A DNA stretch of 34,204 nucleotides from positions 1 to 34,204 of the forward strand of contig CAMWID010000039.1 of assembly GCA_947174235.1 (NCBI GenBank). Reading direction: 5' to 3'. The position numbers and the translations under genes are program-made. Source of the stretch: an uncultured Porphyromonadaceae bacterium. GTDB lineage: Bacteria; Bacteroidota; Bacteroidia; Bacteroidales; Muribaculaceae. Below the pieces are notes generated by a model. The model was given only the letters and a program-made list of their open reading frames with translations, made no database searches and was not told the origin of the DNA. Below are positions 7,393 to 17,140 of this stretch, piece after piece; within the stretch, counting starts at the first letter, position 1; every line of letters begins with the position of its first letter.

Positions 7393-8799
7393 ATGACAGA
7401 AGATTATAAAATAAAATGGAACCGTTGTCTCGAAATAATCAGAGACAATATAGGTGAGATCAAGACAAAAACTTGGTTTTCACCCGCTAAACCATTGAAG
7501 TTTGAGAACAACCGTCTTACGTTGGGAATCCCTTCCAGATTTTTCTACGAGAAATATGAAGATGAGTTCTATTCTATCTTGTCAAGCACGCTTAAGAAAG
7601 TGTATGGTGAAAGCGTACAGCTTGGTTATGAACTGTTCATAATCAGTAATGACGATGATTCCAAAGTGACGATCACGGGATCCCGGAAGAGTCATGCTGT
7701 AAAGAACAAATTCATTCAGTCGATGCAGTCGGAGTCGCCGGTAGGTAGTAAAAAATCTGAGAAGACTCCGGATTTCGACCCTCAGCTGAACGAATCGCTG
7801 ACATTCGAAAACTATTGTATAGGGGAAAGCAACCGACTCCCGTTTACCATAGCGGAATATATAGCCAACAATCCCGGCAAGAACGATTTCAACCCATTCT
7901 TCCTTTATGGCGATGTAGGCGTCGGGAAGACTCACCTTATTCAGGCAATAGGAATAAGGGTAAAAGAAAGAAATCCTAATGCGAAGGTGCTTTTTGTCAC
8001 CCTGCGCCAGTTTCAGAACTTGATGGCAAACGCCACTATCCATAAGCAGATCCCAAGTTTTCTGAACTGGTTCCAGCAGATGGATGTCCTTCTTATCGAC
8101 GACCTTCAGGAATTGAGCCACAAGGATGGTACAGCCAACGTATTGTTCCCGATATTCAATCATCTCCATCAGAACGGGAAAGCATTGGTGTTTACCTGCG
8201 ACCGTCCCCCCATGGAACTTGACGGAATAGCAGACAGGTTGATCGACAGATTCAAATGGGGTATAACCGAGCAATTGCCGAAGCCCGATCTCGCGTTGAG
8301 AAAAAAGATTCTGACATTCAAGGCATCCAAGAACGGTCTCAGTCTGCCTCAGGAGGTCATAGATCTTGTGGCTGAAAGAGCGGTAGGTTCTGTGCGGGAG
8401 CTTGAGGGAATAGTCATGGGCATCTATCTCAGATCGATAAATCTTAATGTCCCTATCACGCTGCAGCTTGCTCAGGAAGTAATGCAGCATTCAATCAAGA
8501 AGGCTGAGCACAAGACTATCAATTTTGATATGATAGTGGAGGCTACCGCGGAATTCTACCGTCTTAACCCTGATGTGATTTTCTCAAAGAGCAGGGTGCG
8601 GGATATTGCAGACGCAAGACAGGTGATCATGTATCTATGCCACAGGCTGACATCACTGTCCTCTTCAGCTATCGGTCAGAAACTCAACAGGCGGCATGCC
8701 ACGGTTCTTCATGGCATCTCCGCGATCGCCGACCGTCTCCCATACGCAAAGGAGCTGTCGGTGGCAGTTGAAAAAATAGAGGAAGAGCTTAAGAAATAA
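7393..8799 (+). CDS. dnaA: Chromosomal replication initiator DnaA
   Basis: Binds DnaA boxes at oriC and, in the ATP form, opens the DNA and loads the replicative helicase. All four domains are present in 468 residues. Domain I (1-85) is the helicase/self-interaction domain; a short linker (86-125) follows. The AAA+ core has Walker A GDVGVGKT (173-180), Walker B VLLIDD (232-237), an arginine-finger region DRLIDRFKWG and sensor 2 SVRELEG (333-339). Domain IV has RDIADARQ...YLCHRLT and the recognition loop RRHATVLHG (433-441). That loop normally reads RDHTTVLHA, or NHATVLHA in Bacteroides as I recall, so an Arg replaces the Asp/Asn before the key His. I found no cluster of TTATCCACA boxes nearby, so the origin is not shown to be here. 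Confidence 0.96.
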   Translation: MTEDYKIKWNRCLEIIRDNIGEIKTKTWFSPAKPLKFENNRLTLGIPSRFFYEKYEDEFYSILSSTLKKVYGESVQLGYELFIISNDDDSKVTITGSRKSHAVKNKFIQSMQSESPVGSKKSEKTPDFDPQLNESLTFENYCIGESNRLPFTIAEYIANNPGKNDFNPFFLYGDVGVGKTHLIQAIGIRVKERNPNAKVLFVTLRQFQNLMANATIHKQIPSFLNWFQQMDVLLIDDLQELSHKDGTANVLFPIFNHLHQNGKALVFTCDRPPMELDGIADRLIDRFKWGITEQLPKPDLALRKKILTFKASKNGLSLPQEVIDLVAERAVGSVRELEGIVMGIYLRSINLNVPITLQLAQEVMQHSIKKAEHKTINFDMIVEATAEFYRLNPDVIFSKSRVRDIADARQVIMYLCHRLTSLSSSAIGQKLNRRHATVLHGISAIADRLPYAKELSVAVEKIEEELKK

Positions 8800-8815
8800 T
8801 ATAAACTATATCAAG

Positions 8816-8850
8816 AAAAAGCCGCTTTGTCGTATGAAAAGCGGCTTTTT
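8816..8850. terminator. Bidirectional terminator between dnaA and the TPR gene
   Basis: A perfect 13-bp stem, AAAAAGCCGCTTT (8816-8828) with AAAGCGGCTTTTT (8838-8850), and a 9-base loop. The A and T flanks provide U tracts on both strands, as expected for convergent genes ending at 8799 and 8887. Confidence 0.9.
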
Positions 8851-8886
8851 CTTTGACTCAGTGGAATTTTATGGGGTAATAAATTT

Positions 8887-11076
8887 TCAGAGGTCATACT
8901 TGATTTTGTCAAGAAGAAGATTGAGATCTTGGCGGTTGCCTCCGGCTTTTTCAATCACTTCCATATCATGCCTTATCCCCTCTTCAAGTTTCCCGATGCC
9001 GAAATCTTTGTCTGAAGCACAAGACTTGTAACATTCTATCGCCTTTTTCAGATTGCCGGTAAGATAGTATAGATGACCTGCGTTAAGAGAGTCATCAGGG
9101 GTGTGTTCCGCTGACGATATCAGCTTCTCATAGTATGAGAGACTTTTCTCTTTATTGCCGTTCAAAAGTTCTGCCCATGCGATAGCTCTCCAAGTGGATA
9201 ATCTGCCTGGACGTATATAGTCGGCATGATAATAATGTGAAGTCGCCGCAGAGAAGTCACCACTTTCCACCAGACAATTTCCGGCGCTCATCAGCAAGTT
9301 GTAATTGTCGGGAGACGAATCAAGGGCTTTTGTATAATATTCGGCTGCGTCTTCGAATTTGCCACACATGCGGTAGCACACTGCAAGCTTCTTTTTTAGC
9401 CACATGCTGTCCGGATTGATAAGTTCGGCTTTCTTATACCATTTAATCGCCTCCTCAATCTCATTCAGGGCATGATGGCAATATCCTATTTTCTCCCAAA
9501 GCAAACTGTCGTCCTGCTGGCTTTTGTCTACGAGCATAAGCATTGGAAGCGCTTCGGAATAATAACCGCGTTTGAAGTAAAATTCACCGACGAGGTTGAC
9601 AATCTCCATGTCTGCAAGCACATCACTGAGAAAAGGTAGGGCACGGAAATCGACCGGACGCAGGAAAGGATCATAGAAATCTTCCTTTCTGCGGAAAAGT
9701 TTGAAAAACCTGTATAGGTCTCTTACATATCTGGTCACTTCGGCATCAAATTCAGGAATGCTTGATTTGAGTTTGCGGTCTGCCATTGCCTCTTTTAGCT
9801 GTTGCATCTGGGCAGACATCCGTTCCGTCATCATATTTCTTTGAGCCTCCGGCATTTTGCCTATGGAGAAGGCAAAAGAGAACTTGTCGGAGTCGCACAT
9901 CACACCCTCCATATCAAGGAGCTCGCCAAAAGTGCCGAACTCTTTGGAAACAGACATCACCTCCGAATGATTAGTGGAGAACGGCAGAAACCAGTTCGGG
10001 ACATTGTTGAAAAACGGAAAACTCTTGAGATTTGAGAATGCCACCATCATCACGTCGCCACCTTCAAGCTGCATCTCTGTGAGTTCTTTCAGTTTGTCTC
10101 CAAGTCCGTTTTTATTCAGTAATTCCTCCCACTCAGGATTGGCTTCAAGCATTTCCAAGTCCGCTTCCTCGGAGATATTCTTGAATTTGTTGATTATTTC
10201 GGGACGAAGTTTCATGAGTTCCGGAAGGACTTCATTCTGCATTTTAGATGAAATCCGTTCGGTATCTCTTGTCCTGATGATGTTCATCAGGACCTCTCTG
10301 AGGCGTCTGTAGGATATTATTGAATCCTGCCACAATGAGAGTCTCGCCTTGAGCTTGGGGTCGTTTTTGATTCTGTCAGGGTTTGCCGCCACCGTCAGCA
10401 TTATCGCCACGAGAGCCCTTGCGGAGACCCGCTGGTCAATATCAGCCTCGTATATGTCGATCAGCGATGAGAATGCGTTCTTGTCGTAATATGTGAGGCA
10501 TCCCATCATCAGGGCTGAAATAATTTGAGCTTTGAACTCAAACGTGGTGTCCTGTTGTATCACGGAATCGGTCAGCGAGCGATATTCTTTCTCAGGCGCC
10601 CCAAACATTGTCCAGACATATGAGAACAATGCCGCCAAGGTATCGTCGGAGATTTTTTGGTAATATTCCGCGCTGTCGCTCGTGGCTGCAAGCATCGCAT
10701 TCGAGGATGCCTCGCGGTATTCGTCAAATCTCGAGTTGAAGGAGGCGTTTCTTACTTTTTCAAATCTTTTGGCGGCTGAATAAAGATCCGGACTGTCGGA
10801 TAATATAGAATTTCTCAACAATGCGTCGTTTGCCGTATGCAGTTCCTCTATCAGAGAAGCAAGCATGTCCTCTCGTCCGGTATCGGCATAGCCTTCCACA
10901 AGATAATGTATCATGTATTTGTATGTCTCCTCAAGTTTGTCGAGCCTGTCGGAGACAGTGTGGTCCGGATTTGAGGTCAGTTGCGATCTGAGCAGAGAGA
11001 ATGCCTCGTGAAGATTCCTTTTCAGAAGCAGATCTTTCACTCTGTCATGTGTGCTGCCATATTGTGATGATGCCAT
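8887..11076 (-). CDS. Large tetratricopeptide-repeat protein
   Basis: A 729-residue protein without a signal peptide or membrane segment, so probably cytoplasmic. The C-terminal third (about residues 480-690) holds around six TPR units, for example FYFKRGYYSEALPML, AIKWYKKAELINPDS and AAEYYTKALDSSPDN, which form a protein-binding superhelix. The first 480 residues are helical and acidic and show no domain I know; weakly TPR- or HEAT-like helices are possible. The partner and role are unknown. It is a single gene, convergent with dnaA and divergent from the DUF4293 gene. A weak -7-like TATCTTTA lies about 70 bases upstream on the minus strand. Similar long TPR proteins occur in Bacteroidales, but I cannot assign a named ortholog. 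Confidence 0.82.
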   Translation of the reverse strand: MASSQYGSTHDRVKDLLLKRNLHEAFSLLRSQLTSNPDHTVSDRLDKLEETYKYMIHYLVEGYADTGREDMLASLIEELHTANDALLRNSILSDSPDLYSAAKRFEKVRNASFNSRFDEYREASSNAMLAATSDSAEYYQKISDDTLAALFSYVWTMFGAPEKEYRSLTDSVIQQDTTFEFKAQIISALMMGCLTYYDKNAFSSLIDIYEADIDQRVSARALVAIMLTVAANPDRIKNDPKLKARLSLWQDSIISYRRLREVLMNIIRTRDTERISSKMQNEVLPELMKLRPEIINKFKNISEEADLEMLEANPEWEELLNKNGLGDKLKELTEMQLEGGDVMMVAFSNLKSFPFFNNVPNWFLPFSTNHSEVMSVSKEFGTFGELLDMEGVMCDSDKFSFAFSIGKMPEAQRNMMTERMSAQMQQLKEAMADRKLKSSIPEFDAEVTRYVRDLYRFFKLFRRKEDFYDPFLRPVDFRALPFLSDVLADMEIVNLVGEFYFKRGYYSEALPMLMLVDKSQQDDSLLWEKIGYCHHALNEIEEAIKWYKKAELINPDSMWLKKKLAVCYRMCGKFEDAAEYYTKALDSSPDNYNLLMSAGNCLVESGDFSAATSHYYHADYIRPGRLSTWRAIAWAELLNGNKEKSLSYYEKLISSAEHTPDDSLNAGHLYYLTGNLKKAIECYKSCASDKDFGIGKLEEGIRHDMEVIEKAGGNRQDLNLLLDKIKYDL

Positions 11077-11234
11077 ATATTTCTATGTTTTATTTTTTTG
11101 AGGTGCTGTCAGAGGAATTTTCAATTCCTCCGGATATTCATAGTATAAAGATATAACAAATGCCGTGCCGAAAAGTGCCCGGAGGAGGTATTTGTAGAAA
11201 TAAAAATAAAAAGATAAGCTTTTATGGGAGAGAG

Positions 11235-11267
11235 TGTGTTTTGTTTCATAGAAAATAAGTAACTTTG
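11235..11267 (+). promoter_or_regulatory. Probable promoter of the DUF4293 gene
   Basis: TAACTTTG (11260-11267) is an exact -7 match to TAnnTTTG. TGTG (11235-11238) lies 21 bases upstream as a one-mismatch -33 element. It sits 36 bases before the ATG at 11303. Confidence 0.5.
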
Positions 11268-11302
11268 TATATTAAAACAAAACATACAAAAAGTAATAGA
11301 CA

Positions 11303-11770
11303 ATGGTAATTCAGCGTTGGCAATCCATTCTCCTCTTGGTGGCATCCGTATTGGCGGGATGTTTTACATTCTGTTCGCTCGGACAGGTGCAGACCACAGA
11401 TTTTACTTATAACTTTACAAGCCTTGGTTTCTTTCAGGAAGGGATCCCCACAGGAGGAAGCGTAGCGACAGACTATCACACCTGGTATTTCTTCGTTCTG
11501 TCAGTTACGACGACGCTTCTTCTCCTTATAGATATCTTTTTGTATAAAAACCTTCCGCTGCAGAAAAAAGTGTGTCTCGTCAGTCTTGTCTTTGTGATCG
11601 CTTCCGGTGCGACAGCAGGATGTCTTGGCTATACTGCGATAGAGGGAGGAACCATAGGGTGGTCTTCTGTGGCGTTATGCCCGATTATATCTATAGCGGC
11701 GGTGTTGCTCGCATATGGCTGTATGGTGAGGGACCACAACCGGCTGAAAGCTGTGGACCGTATAAGATGA
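11303..11770 (+). CDS. DUF4293 family membrane protein
   Basis: A 155-residue integral membrane protein of the DUF4293 family, which is essentially confined to Bacteroidetes and has no known function. The family's opening (VIQRWQSILLLVA) and its short basic tail (KAVDRIR) are both present. Four membrane helices are visible, at about 7-26, 53-75, 84-105 and 117-140. The extracytoplasmic loop between the first two carries QTTDFTYNFTSLGFFQEG. It is followed after 90 bases by proS, which has its own -7 box, so the two may or may not share a transcript. Confidence 0.85.
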   Translation: MVIQRWQSILLLVASVLAGCFTFCSLGQVQTTDFTYNFTSLGFFQEGIPTGGSVATDYHTWYFFVLSVTTTLLLLIDIFLYKNLPLQKKVCLVSLVFVIASGATAGCLGYTAIEGGTIGWSSVALCPIISIAAVLLAYGCMVRDHNRLKAVDRIR

Positions 11771-11820
11771 CATCGGATGAAATAGTTCAGTCGCGATGCG
11801 GTTAATGGAGATTTTTTTAG

Positions 11821-11828
11821 TAACTTTG
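11821..11828 (+). promoter_or_regulatory. Candidate -7 element of proS
   Basis: TAACTTTG matches the Bacteroidetes -7 consensus 32 bases before the proS ATG. No convincing TTTG stands 19-21 bases upstream, so strength is uncertain. Confidence 0.45.
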
Positions 11829-11860
11829 TAACGTATTAATTTGTTTCGACCTCCTAAGTC

Positions 11861-13342
11861 ATGGCAAAAGAATTAAAAAATCTAACAAAACGTAGTGAAG
11901 ACTACTCCAAATGGTATAATGAGCTTGTTGTGAAAGCTGACCTCGCCGAGCAGAGTCCTGTGAGGGGTTGTATGGTGATAAAGCCTTACGGTTACGCCAT
12001 ATGGGAAAAAATGCAGCAGACGCTTGATAAAATGTTCAAGGAGACAGGTGTGCAGAACGCCTATTTCCCTCTTTTGATCCCGAAATCTTTTCTTTGCCGG
12101 GAAGCCGAACATGTCGAAGGGTTTGCAAAAGAGTGTGCTGTGGTGACACATTATCGTCTTAAGAACGCCCCGGACGGGAGCGGAGTGATAGTTGACCCCG
12201 CCGCGAAACTTGAAGAGGAATATATAGTACGTCCCACGTCTGAAACAATCATATGGGGAACATATAAAAATTGGATACATAGCTATCGGGATCTTCCGTT
12301 GCTCATCAACCAGTGGGCAAACGTGATGCGATGGGAAATGCGGACAAGGATGTTTCTCCGTACTTCAGAGTTTCTCTGGCAGGAGGGACACTGCGCGCAT
12401 GCCTCTGCCGAGGAGTCAGAGAAGAGAACCGTGCAGATGATCAATGTATATGCCGAATTTGCTGAGAAATATATGGCGATGCCGGTCATCATAGGAGTGA
12501 AATCCGAGAACGAGCGTTTCGCCGGTGCGGTAAACACTTATACTATCGAGGCAATGATGCAGGATGGAAAAGCCCTTCAGTCCGGCACTTCTCATAATCT
12601 GGGACAGAATTTTGCGAAAGCTTTCGATGTCACTTTCATGAACAAGGATAACAAGCCGGAATATGTGTGGGCAAATTCATGGGGAGTCTCAACGCGTCTT
12701 ATGGGTGCCTTGATAATGACACATTCGGATGACAACGGGCTTGTGCTTCCTCCGCACCTCGCGCCTATACAGGTAGTGATTGTGCCGATCTATAAGAACA
12801 ATGAGCAGTTGGCAGAGATTTCCAAGGCAGTCGACCCTATAGTTGAGAAACTGAAGAAACTCGGTGTCAGTGTGAAGTATGATGACGCCGACAACCGTCG
12901 TCCCGGATTCAAATTCGCGGATTACGAGCTCAAGGGAGTGCCGGTGCGCCTTGCCATCGGTGCAAGAGATCTTGAAAACGGTACTGTTGAGATCATGCGT
13001 CGAGACACTCTTGAGAAAGAGACGGTTGCTCTTGAAGGAATAGAAGAAAGAATCGTGACGGAACTGGAAGATATTCAGAAAAGTCTGTTTGAACGTGCCC
13101 TTAAGCTTCGTGAAGAGCATACTTATAAGGTGGATTCATATGATGAATTCAAGGAAAAGATTGAAAACGGTGGTTTTTTCATGGCTCATTGGGACGGTAC
13201 AGTCGAGACAGAGGAGAAAATCAAAGAAGAGACAAAAGCGACAATCCGCTGTATTCCGCTTGACGGCGATGAAGAGGAAGGTGTGTGCATGGTCACCGGA
13301 AAGCCTTCGAAACGTCGTGTGATTATTGCGAGAGCATATTGA
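11861..13342 (+). CDS. proS: Prolyl-tRNA synthetase, short archaeal/eukaryotic type
   Basis: Charges tRNA-Pro with proline in the cytoplasm. At 493 residues it is the short (type 3) class II enzyme lacking the large editing insertion found in the E. coli type. Class II motif 2 lies around [14 protein letters not shown]...[12 protein letters not shown]. Motif 3 is the [17 protein letters not shown] segment, and the TXE loop is RPTSETIIW. An anticodon-binding domain follows ([10 protein letters not shown] onward), then the C-terminal extension of this type, ending in RRVIIARAY. Use of this ProRS form is normal for Bacteroidetes. The downstream neighbour, DPP IV, is separated by 145 bases and a hairpin. 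Confidence 0.96.
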   Translation: MAKELKNLTKRSEDYSKWYNELVVKADLAEQSPVRGCMVIKPYGYAIWEKMQQTLDKMFKETGVQNAYFPLLIPKSFLCREAEHVEGFAKECAVVTHYRLKNAPDGSGVIVDPAAKLEEEYIVRPTSETIIWGTYKNWIHSYRDLPLLINQWANVMRWEMRTRMFLRTSEFLWQEGHCAHASAEESEKRTVQMINVYAEFAEKYMAMPVIIGVKSENERFAGAVNTYTIEAMMQDGKALQSGTSHNLGQNFAKAFDVTFMNKDNKPEYVWANSWGVSTRLMGALIMTHSDDNGLVLPPHLAPIQVVIVPIYKNNEQLAEISKAVDPIVEKLKKLGVSVKYDDADNRRPGFKFADYELKGVPVRLAIGARDLENGTVEIMRRDTLEKETVALEGIEERIVTELEDIQKSLFERALKLREEHTYKVDSYDEFKEKIENGGFFMAHWDGTVETEEKIKEETKATIRCIPLDGDEEEGVCMVTGKPSKRRVIIARAY

Positions 13343-13347
13343 TAAAT

Positions 13348-13381
13348 GGCCGTCACTTCATTTTATGATGGGGTGACGGCC
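13348..13381 (+). terminator. GC-rich hairpin after proS
   Basis: A perfect 9-bp stem GGCCGTCAC (13348-13356) / GTGACGGCC (13373-13381) starts six bases after the proS stop. No T run follows, so it may be a weak terminator or an RNA 3'-end stabiliser rather than a classic intrinsic terminator. Confidence 0.55.
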
Positions 13382-13487
13382 TATATTCATTCCCTTGAAC
13401 CAGACGATTTTCTCACAAAACAATTCTGTCTTTTCCGGTTAATAGCTATGTCGCCGGAAAGATTCATATTCAAATTCACATACCATT

Positions 13488-15674
13488 ATGAAAATCAAAG
13501 ACACCATAATACTTTTGAGTTTGTTGGCAAATTCTGCCGGAGTGGCATATTCTTCGACACTGACTGTGAAAGATTATTGCGCACCAGGAATATTAGCGCC
13601 AAAAACGGTGAAAGATATGACCCCTCTTGCTGATGGAGAGTCATATGCGGCAATCAGCGAGGACGGTCAGTCGATTGAGACTTTCAGTTATAAAACGGGG
13701 AAAAAGACAGGTGTCCTTTTCAGTATTTCAGGAGTGAAAGGCGATATTAAGATTCCGGAATTTGATGGCTATGAGATCAGTGACAACGGAAGAAAGATAT
13801 TGCTATGGAACAATGTGAACAAAATCTATCGTCATAGTTTTACGGCAGATTATTATGTATATGACACCATGCGTTCCACTCTTGCCCGCGTGAGTGAAAA
13901 CGGTCCTCAGCGTAACGCTACAATGTCGCATGACGGAAGACTTGTGGCTTATACTCGGGAAAACAATATATATGTGTCGAATATAGATTACAAGACCGAC
14001 ATAGCTGTGACTAAAGACGGTGAGGTTAACCGTGTTATTAACGGCTCTCCCGACTGGGGATATGAGGAAGAATTCAGTGTGGTAAATACGATGCGGTGGA
14101 GCGCGGATGATTCTGTCCTTGCATTTATCCGGTTTGACGAATCTAACGTCCCTACATATTCATTTGACAATTATCGCAGTTATTGCGACAGCGATCCGCT
14201 TGGCGACCCTTATCCGGCTCAATACAGATATAAGTATCCTTTGGCAGGTTATCCCAACTCTATAGTCAGTGTCCATGCCTATAACGTTGACAACCGTATT
14301 GTCAAAAAAATGGATCTTCCGATAGCGGAGACTGATTATGTGCCTTCTATGGAATTTGACGGCAACGGTGATAAACTGATGGTAATGATCCTTAACAGAG
14401 ATCAGAACAATCTTAGACTGTTCAGCGTAAATCCGGCTTCGACAGTAGGCAGGCAGATTATGTCGGAAACATCTGACGCGTGGCTCAGTCCGAAGGCTTA
14501 TCAGATGGTGAAATATGGCAAGGCATCGTTTGTGATCGGTAGTGACCGCTCTGGATACCGCCACCTATATCAATATGACTATAACGGGACATTAAAACGT
14601 CAGCTGACAAAAGGTGAGTTTTATGTGACAGATTACTATGGTTCCGATCCGCGTACAGGCATACATTACATTCAGACCACTTCGCTTGGATCCATCAACA
14701 GAAATGTGGCGTCCGTAGATGCCAAAGGTGTCTTGAAATTGATGAACAAGGAGGAGGGTACGGCTTCTGCGAGGTTCAGCAAGAATTTTGCATATTATCT
14801 TCTTTCATATAGCAATGCCACACTCCCTACCCAGTACAGGCTGTATAATATAAAAGGTGCGAAGCTGGCAGATGTGGAGCTCAACACTGAGTATGCGCGG
14901 AAATATTCAGAGGCTCCCAAAATGGAATTTCTGAAGGTCAGGAATGATGACGGTGAGGAAATGGATGCATACGTGATAAAGCCCTCCGGTTTTGATCCCT
15001 CAAAAAAATATCCTCTCCTTATGACCCAATATAACGGCCCGGAATCACAAGAGGTGAAAAACCAGTGGAAGATGGGAGGAATGTATTATTTCGCTTCGCA
15101 AGGATATGTGGTGGCATGTGTGGATGGACGTGGAACCGGATTCCGCAATACGAAATGGACATATTCAGTCTATAAGCAGCTTGGCGTGTTGGAGACCCGG
15201 GATCAGATAGCTGGAGCAAGATATTTCGCTTCACTCCCTTATGTGGATCCATCAAAGGTGGCATGCTTCGGATGGAGCTATGGAGGCTATATGACCCTTA
15301 TGGAACTTGGTGCCAAGGGATCTCCTTTCAAGGCAGGTGTAGCAATGGCGCCGGTGACAGACTGGCGTTTCTATGATTCCATTTATACAGAAAGATATAT
15401 GTTGACACCCGGTCAGAACACTTCCGGCTATGATCTGTCGTCAGCCCTTGCATATACGGGGAATGTAGATGCCAGGCTTCTTATCATGTCCGGAACCAGC
15501 GATGACAATGTTCATTTTTACAATACTCTCAAATATGCTTCCAAATTGAATTCAGAGGGAGGAATTTTCGATATGATGGCATATGCCGGTTTTGAACATA
15601 GTCTCGGGATGTGCAACGCGAGAGAACAGCTTTATCGCAAGGTTCTTGATTTTCTGAATATGAACCTTAAATAA
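13488..15674 (+). CDS. Dipeptidyl peptidase IV family serine peptidase (S9B)
   Basis: Exported peptidase that removes X-Pro dipeptides (or X-X-Pro tripeptides) from peptide N-termini. A signal peptide (MKIKDTIILLSLLANSAGVAYS) is followed by a beta-propeller domain (about 25-480) and an alpha/beta-hydrolase domain. The nucleophile is S597 in GWSYGGYM, with catalytic D672 in GTSDDNVHF and H704 in GFEHSLG. The DWGYEEEF motif (189-196) supplies the paired Glu residues that hold the substrate N-terminus, which is diagnostic of DPP IV rather than other S9 members. At 728 residues the length is normal. Gut Bacteroidales use such enzymes to digest proline-rich dietary or host peptides. Prolyl tripeptidyl peptidase is the main alternative name; sequence alone does not separate them. 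Confidence 0.92.
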   Translation: MKIKDTIILLSLLANSAGVAYSSTLTVKDYCAPGILAPKTVKDMTPLADGESYAAISEDGQSIETFSYKTGKKTGVLFSISGVKGDIKIPEFDGYEISDNGRKILLWNNVNKIYRHSFTADYYVYDTMRSTLARVSENGPQRNATMSHDGRLVAYTRENNIYVSNIDYKTDIAVTKDGEVNRVINGSPDWGYEEEFSVVNTMRWSADDSVLAFIRFDESNVPTYSFDNYRSYCDSDPLGDPYPAQYRYKYPLAGYPNSIVSVHAYNVDNRIVKKMDLPIAETDYVPSMEFDGNGDKLMVMILNRDQNNLRLFSVNPASTVGRQIMSETSDAWLSPKAYQMVKYGKASFVIGSDRSGYRHLYQYDYNGTLKRQLTKGEFYVTDYYGSDPRTGIHYIQTTSLGSINRNVASVDAKGVLKLMNKEEGTASARFSKNFAYYLLSYSNATLPTQYRLYNIKGAKLADVELNTEYARKYSEAPKMEFLKVRNDDGEEMDAYVIKPSGFDPSKKYPLLMTQYNGPESQEVKNQWKMGGMYYFASQGYVVACVDGRGTGFRNTKWTYSVYKQLGVLETRDQIAGARYFASLPYVDPSKVACFGWSYGGYMTLMELGAKGSPFKAGVAMAPVTDWRFYDSIYTERYMLTPGQNTSGYDLSSALAYTGNVDARLLIMSGTSDDNVHFYNTLKYASKLNSEGGIFDMMAYAGFEHSLGMCNAREQLYRKVLDFLNMNLK

Positions 15675-15784
15675 TATTGTCTGTTGTTATGATGCATGTT
15701 TCCCTTTTTAACCGGATTGTTATATGTTGTAGGAAGGGAAGTAATAAAAATGATTGACTATAGACTAATGAAAGTTGAGATTAT

Positions 15785-17140
15785 ATGGAAGATCTTGGAA
15801 AGGTAAATAGCATCCAGCTTTACAATCTGTGGAAAAACCTTACGGTGGGTATGACTACGGTCATAGCCATGATGACTTTTTCCAAACTTCTACCGTTTTA
15901 TCTTTCACCGGTTGTGTCGATTATCTGTGCGGCGTTTCTATATGTATATATATATAATTCAAAGGAAAGTCGGGAATCTTCCTGCATGATCGTCCCCTAT
16001 GCGCTGATGTATTGTCTTCTTGCCTATTCATTTGTCACTATAGGGCTGAATGTGGTATATGCATGGGGTATTACGACAGTGCCGGATGAGCTTGTGTTTT
16101 TTACGAATCCGTTTATTCCGTCGCTCATTCTTAATCCTGTGGCGGTTGTAGTCATGGTGATAATCATGGCGCGCCGCAGGAGGCTGCACCTTTGTATGGA
16201 TTGCCGGATGCGCAATGGCGATTCCCATGAAAGAGGAGTGCTTGGTGATATTTTTGAATCGGAATCTCAATTCCAGCTTAAGAATCTTGCCATAGTGTTT
16301 TTTGTGCTTTCATGTGTGATATGGGCTTATTACATTACTTTTTACATCAATATCAACATCAATGCACGCGACTGGTATATTTTCACGTGGTTGACGATTA
16401 TATTTTTTCTACTTGATGAGCTGTATTTCGTGGCGAGATATTATAATCTGTATCTTGACATGAAAGAAAACAACGAGATCATCACCCCTGACCAGCTGAA
16501 TGATATGACAGCGAAGACATATTTGCGTTTTTATGTCATATGTGGCAATTATGTTTATGTCGATCCGCATTCAATAGAGCCGAAAGCGGTTTATAAAGAG
16601 GTGATTGATACTCCATTTGTCACAAAACGTACGATGAACGGTATCCCGGCTGACGAGGTAAGGCGGATAATCGTTAAAATGACGGGATATGACAACGGAG
16701 AGCTAAGGTTCTTTTTCGGAAGAAAATCAAACGATCTGAGCAAGCATAGCCTTCTTCGCTATTTCTATTTTCTTGATGGGGATATATCTGATTATCAAGA
16801 TATGAATGTGGATGGTGAGTGGATGGATTATGAAAAGATCAAATATCTGTATATGCACAATCCGGGAAAACTTGCTGAAATTTCTGTGGCAGACACCTCG
16901 CGGCTTGCCACTATCATGGTGACAGAAAAGACATTTGACGAGCAGGGATTCCGAAAATCAAGAATAAGAAACTATACTCCAAGTTTCAATCTGATAGACG
17001 TCAGAAAGTCAAATCTTGATTTCCAGGATGACAAGTGGATAGAAGTATCGTTGTTTAATTCAGACACCCCTTTGTTCCGCATAAAGCGATGGTGGCGCAA
17101 ATTCCGGGGAAACAGTAAAAAAGACAATTCCTGGCAGTGA
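15785..17140 (+). CDS. Unrecognised six-helix membrane protein with CxxC and large cytosolic tail
   Basis: I do not recognise this 451-residue protein. It has about six membrane helices (roughly 19-38, 40-57, 68-95, 107-129, 167-189, 197-217). The loop between the fourth and fifth helices contains RRRRLHLCMDCRMRNG, whose C137-x2-C140 pair with nearby His could bind metal or form a disulfide; the preceding basic cluster suggests this loop is cytosolic. The C-terminal half (about 220-451) is soluble and mixed alpha/beta, with RFYVICGNYVYVDP, DTPFVTKRT and LRYFYFLDGD as notable segments, and ends in a very basic RIKRWWRKFRG. The stop overlaps the GTG start of miaA by four bases, so the two are co-translated. 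Known sensor, transporter or enzyme motifs are not visible. A Bacteroidales-restricted family is likely. Confidence 0.8.
   Translation: MEDLGKVNSIQLYNLWKNLTVGMTTVIAMMTFSKLLPFYLSPVVSIICAAFLYVYIYNSKESRESSCMIVPYALMYCLLAYSFVTIGLNVVYAWGITTVPDELVFFTNPFIPSLILNPVAVVVMVIIMARRRRLHLCMDCRMRNGDSHERGVLGDIFESESQFQLKNLAIVFFVLSCVIWAYYITFYINININARDWYIFTWLTIIFFLLDELYFVARYYNLYLDMKENNEIITPDQLNDMTAKTYLRFYVICGNYVYVDPHSIEPKAVYKEVIDTPFVTKRTMNGIPADEVRRIIVKMTGYDNGELRFFFGRKSNDLSKHSLLRYFYFLDGDISDYQDMNVDGEWMDYEKIKYLYMHNPGKLAEISVADTSRLATIMVTEKTFDEQGFRKSRIRNYTPSFNLIDVRKSNLDFQDDKWIEVSLFNSDTPLFRIKRWWRKFRGNSKKDNSWQ

Noticed and set aside
7582..8490. 302-codon open frame antisense to dnaA
   Set aside because: It lies wholly inside dnaA on the opposite strand, has a His/Arg/Tyr-rich composition typical of shadow frames, and shows no domain.
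13346..13633. 95-codon plus-strand frame upstream of and overlapping the DPP IV gene
   Set aside because: It covers the hairpin after proS and runs out of frame into the DPP IV signal peptide; no homology recognised.
15700..15740. Inverted repeat TTCCCTT/AAGGGAA after the DPP IV gene
   Set aside because: Only 7 bp with a 27-base loop and no T run, so it is not supportable as a terminator.
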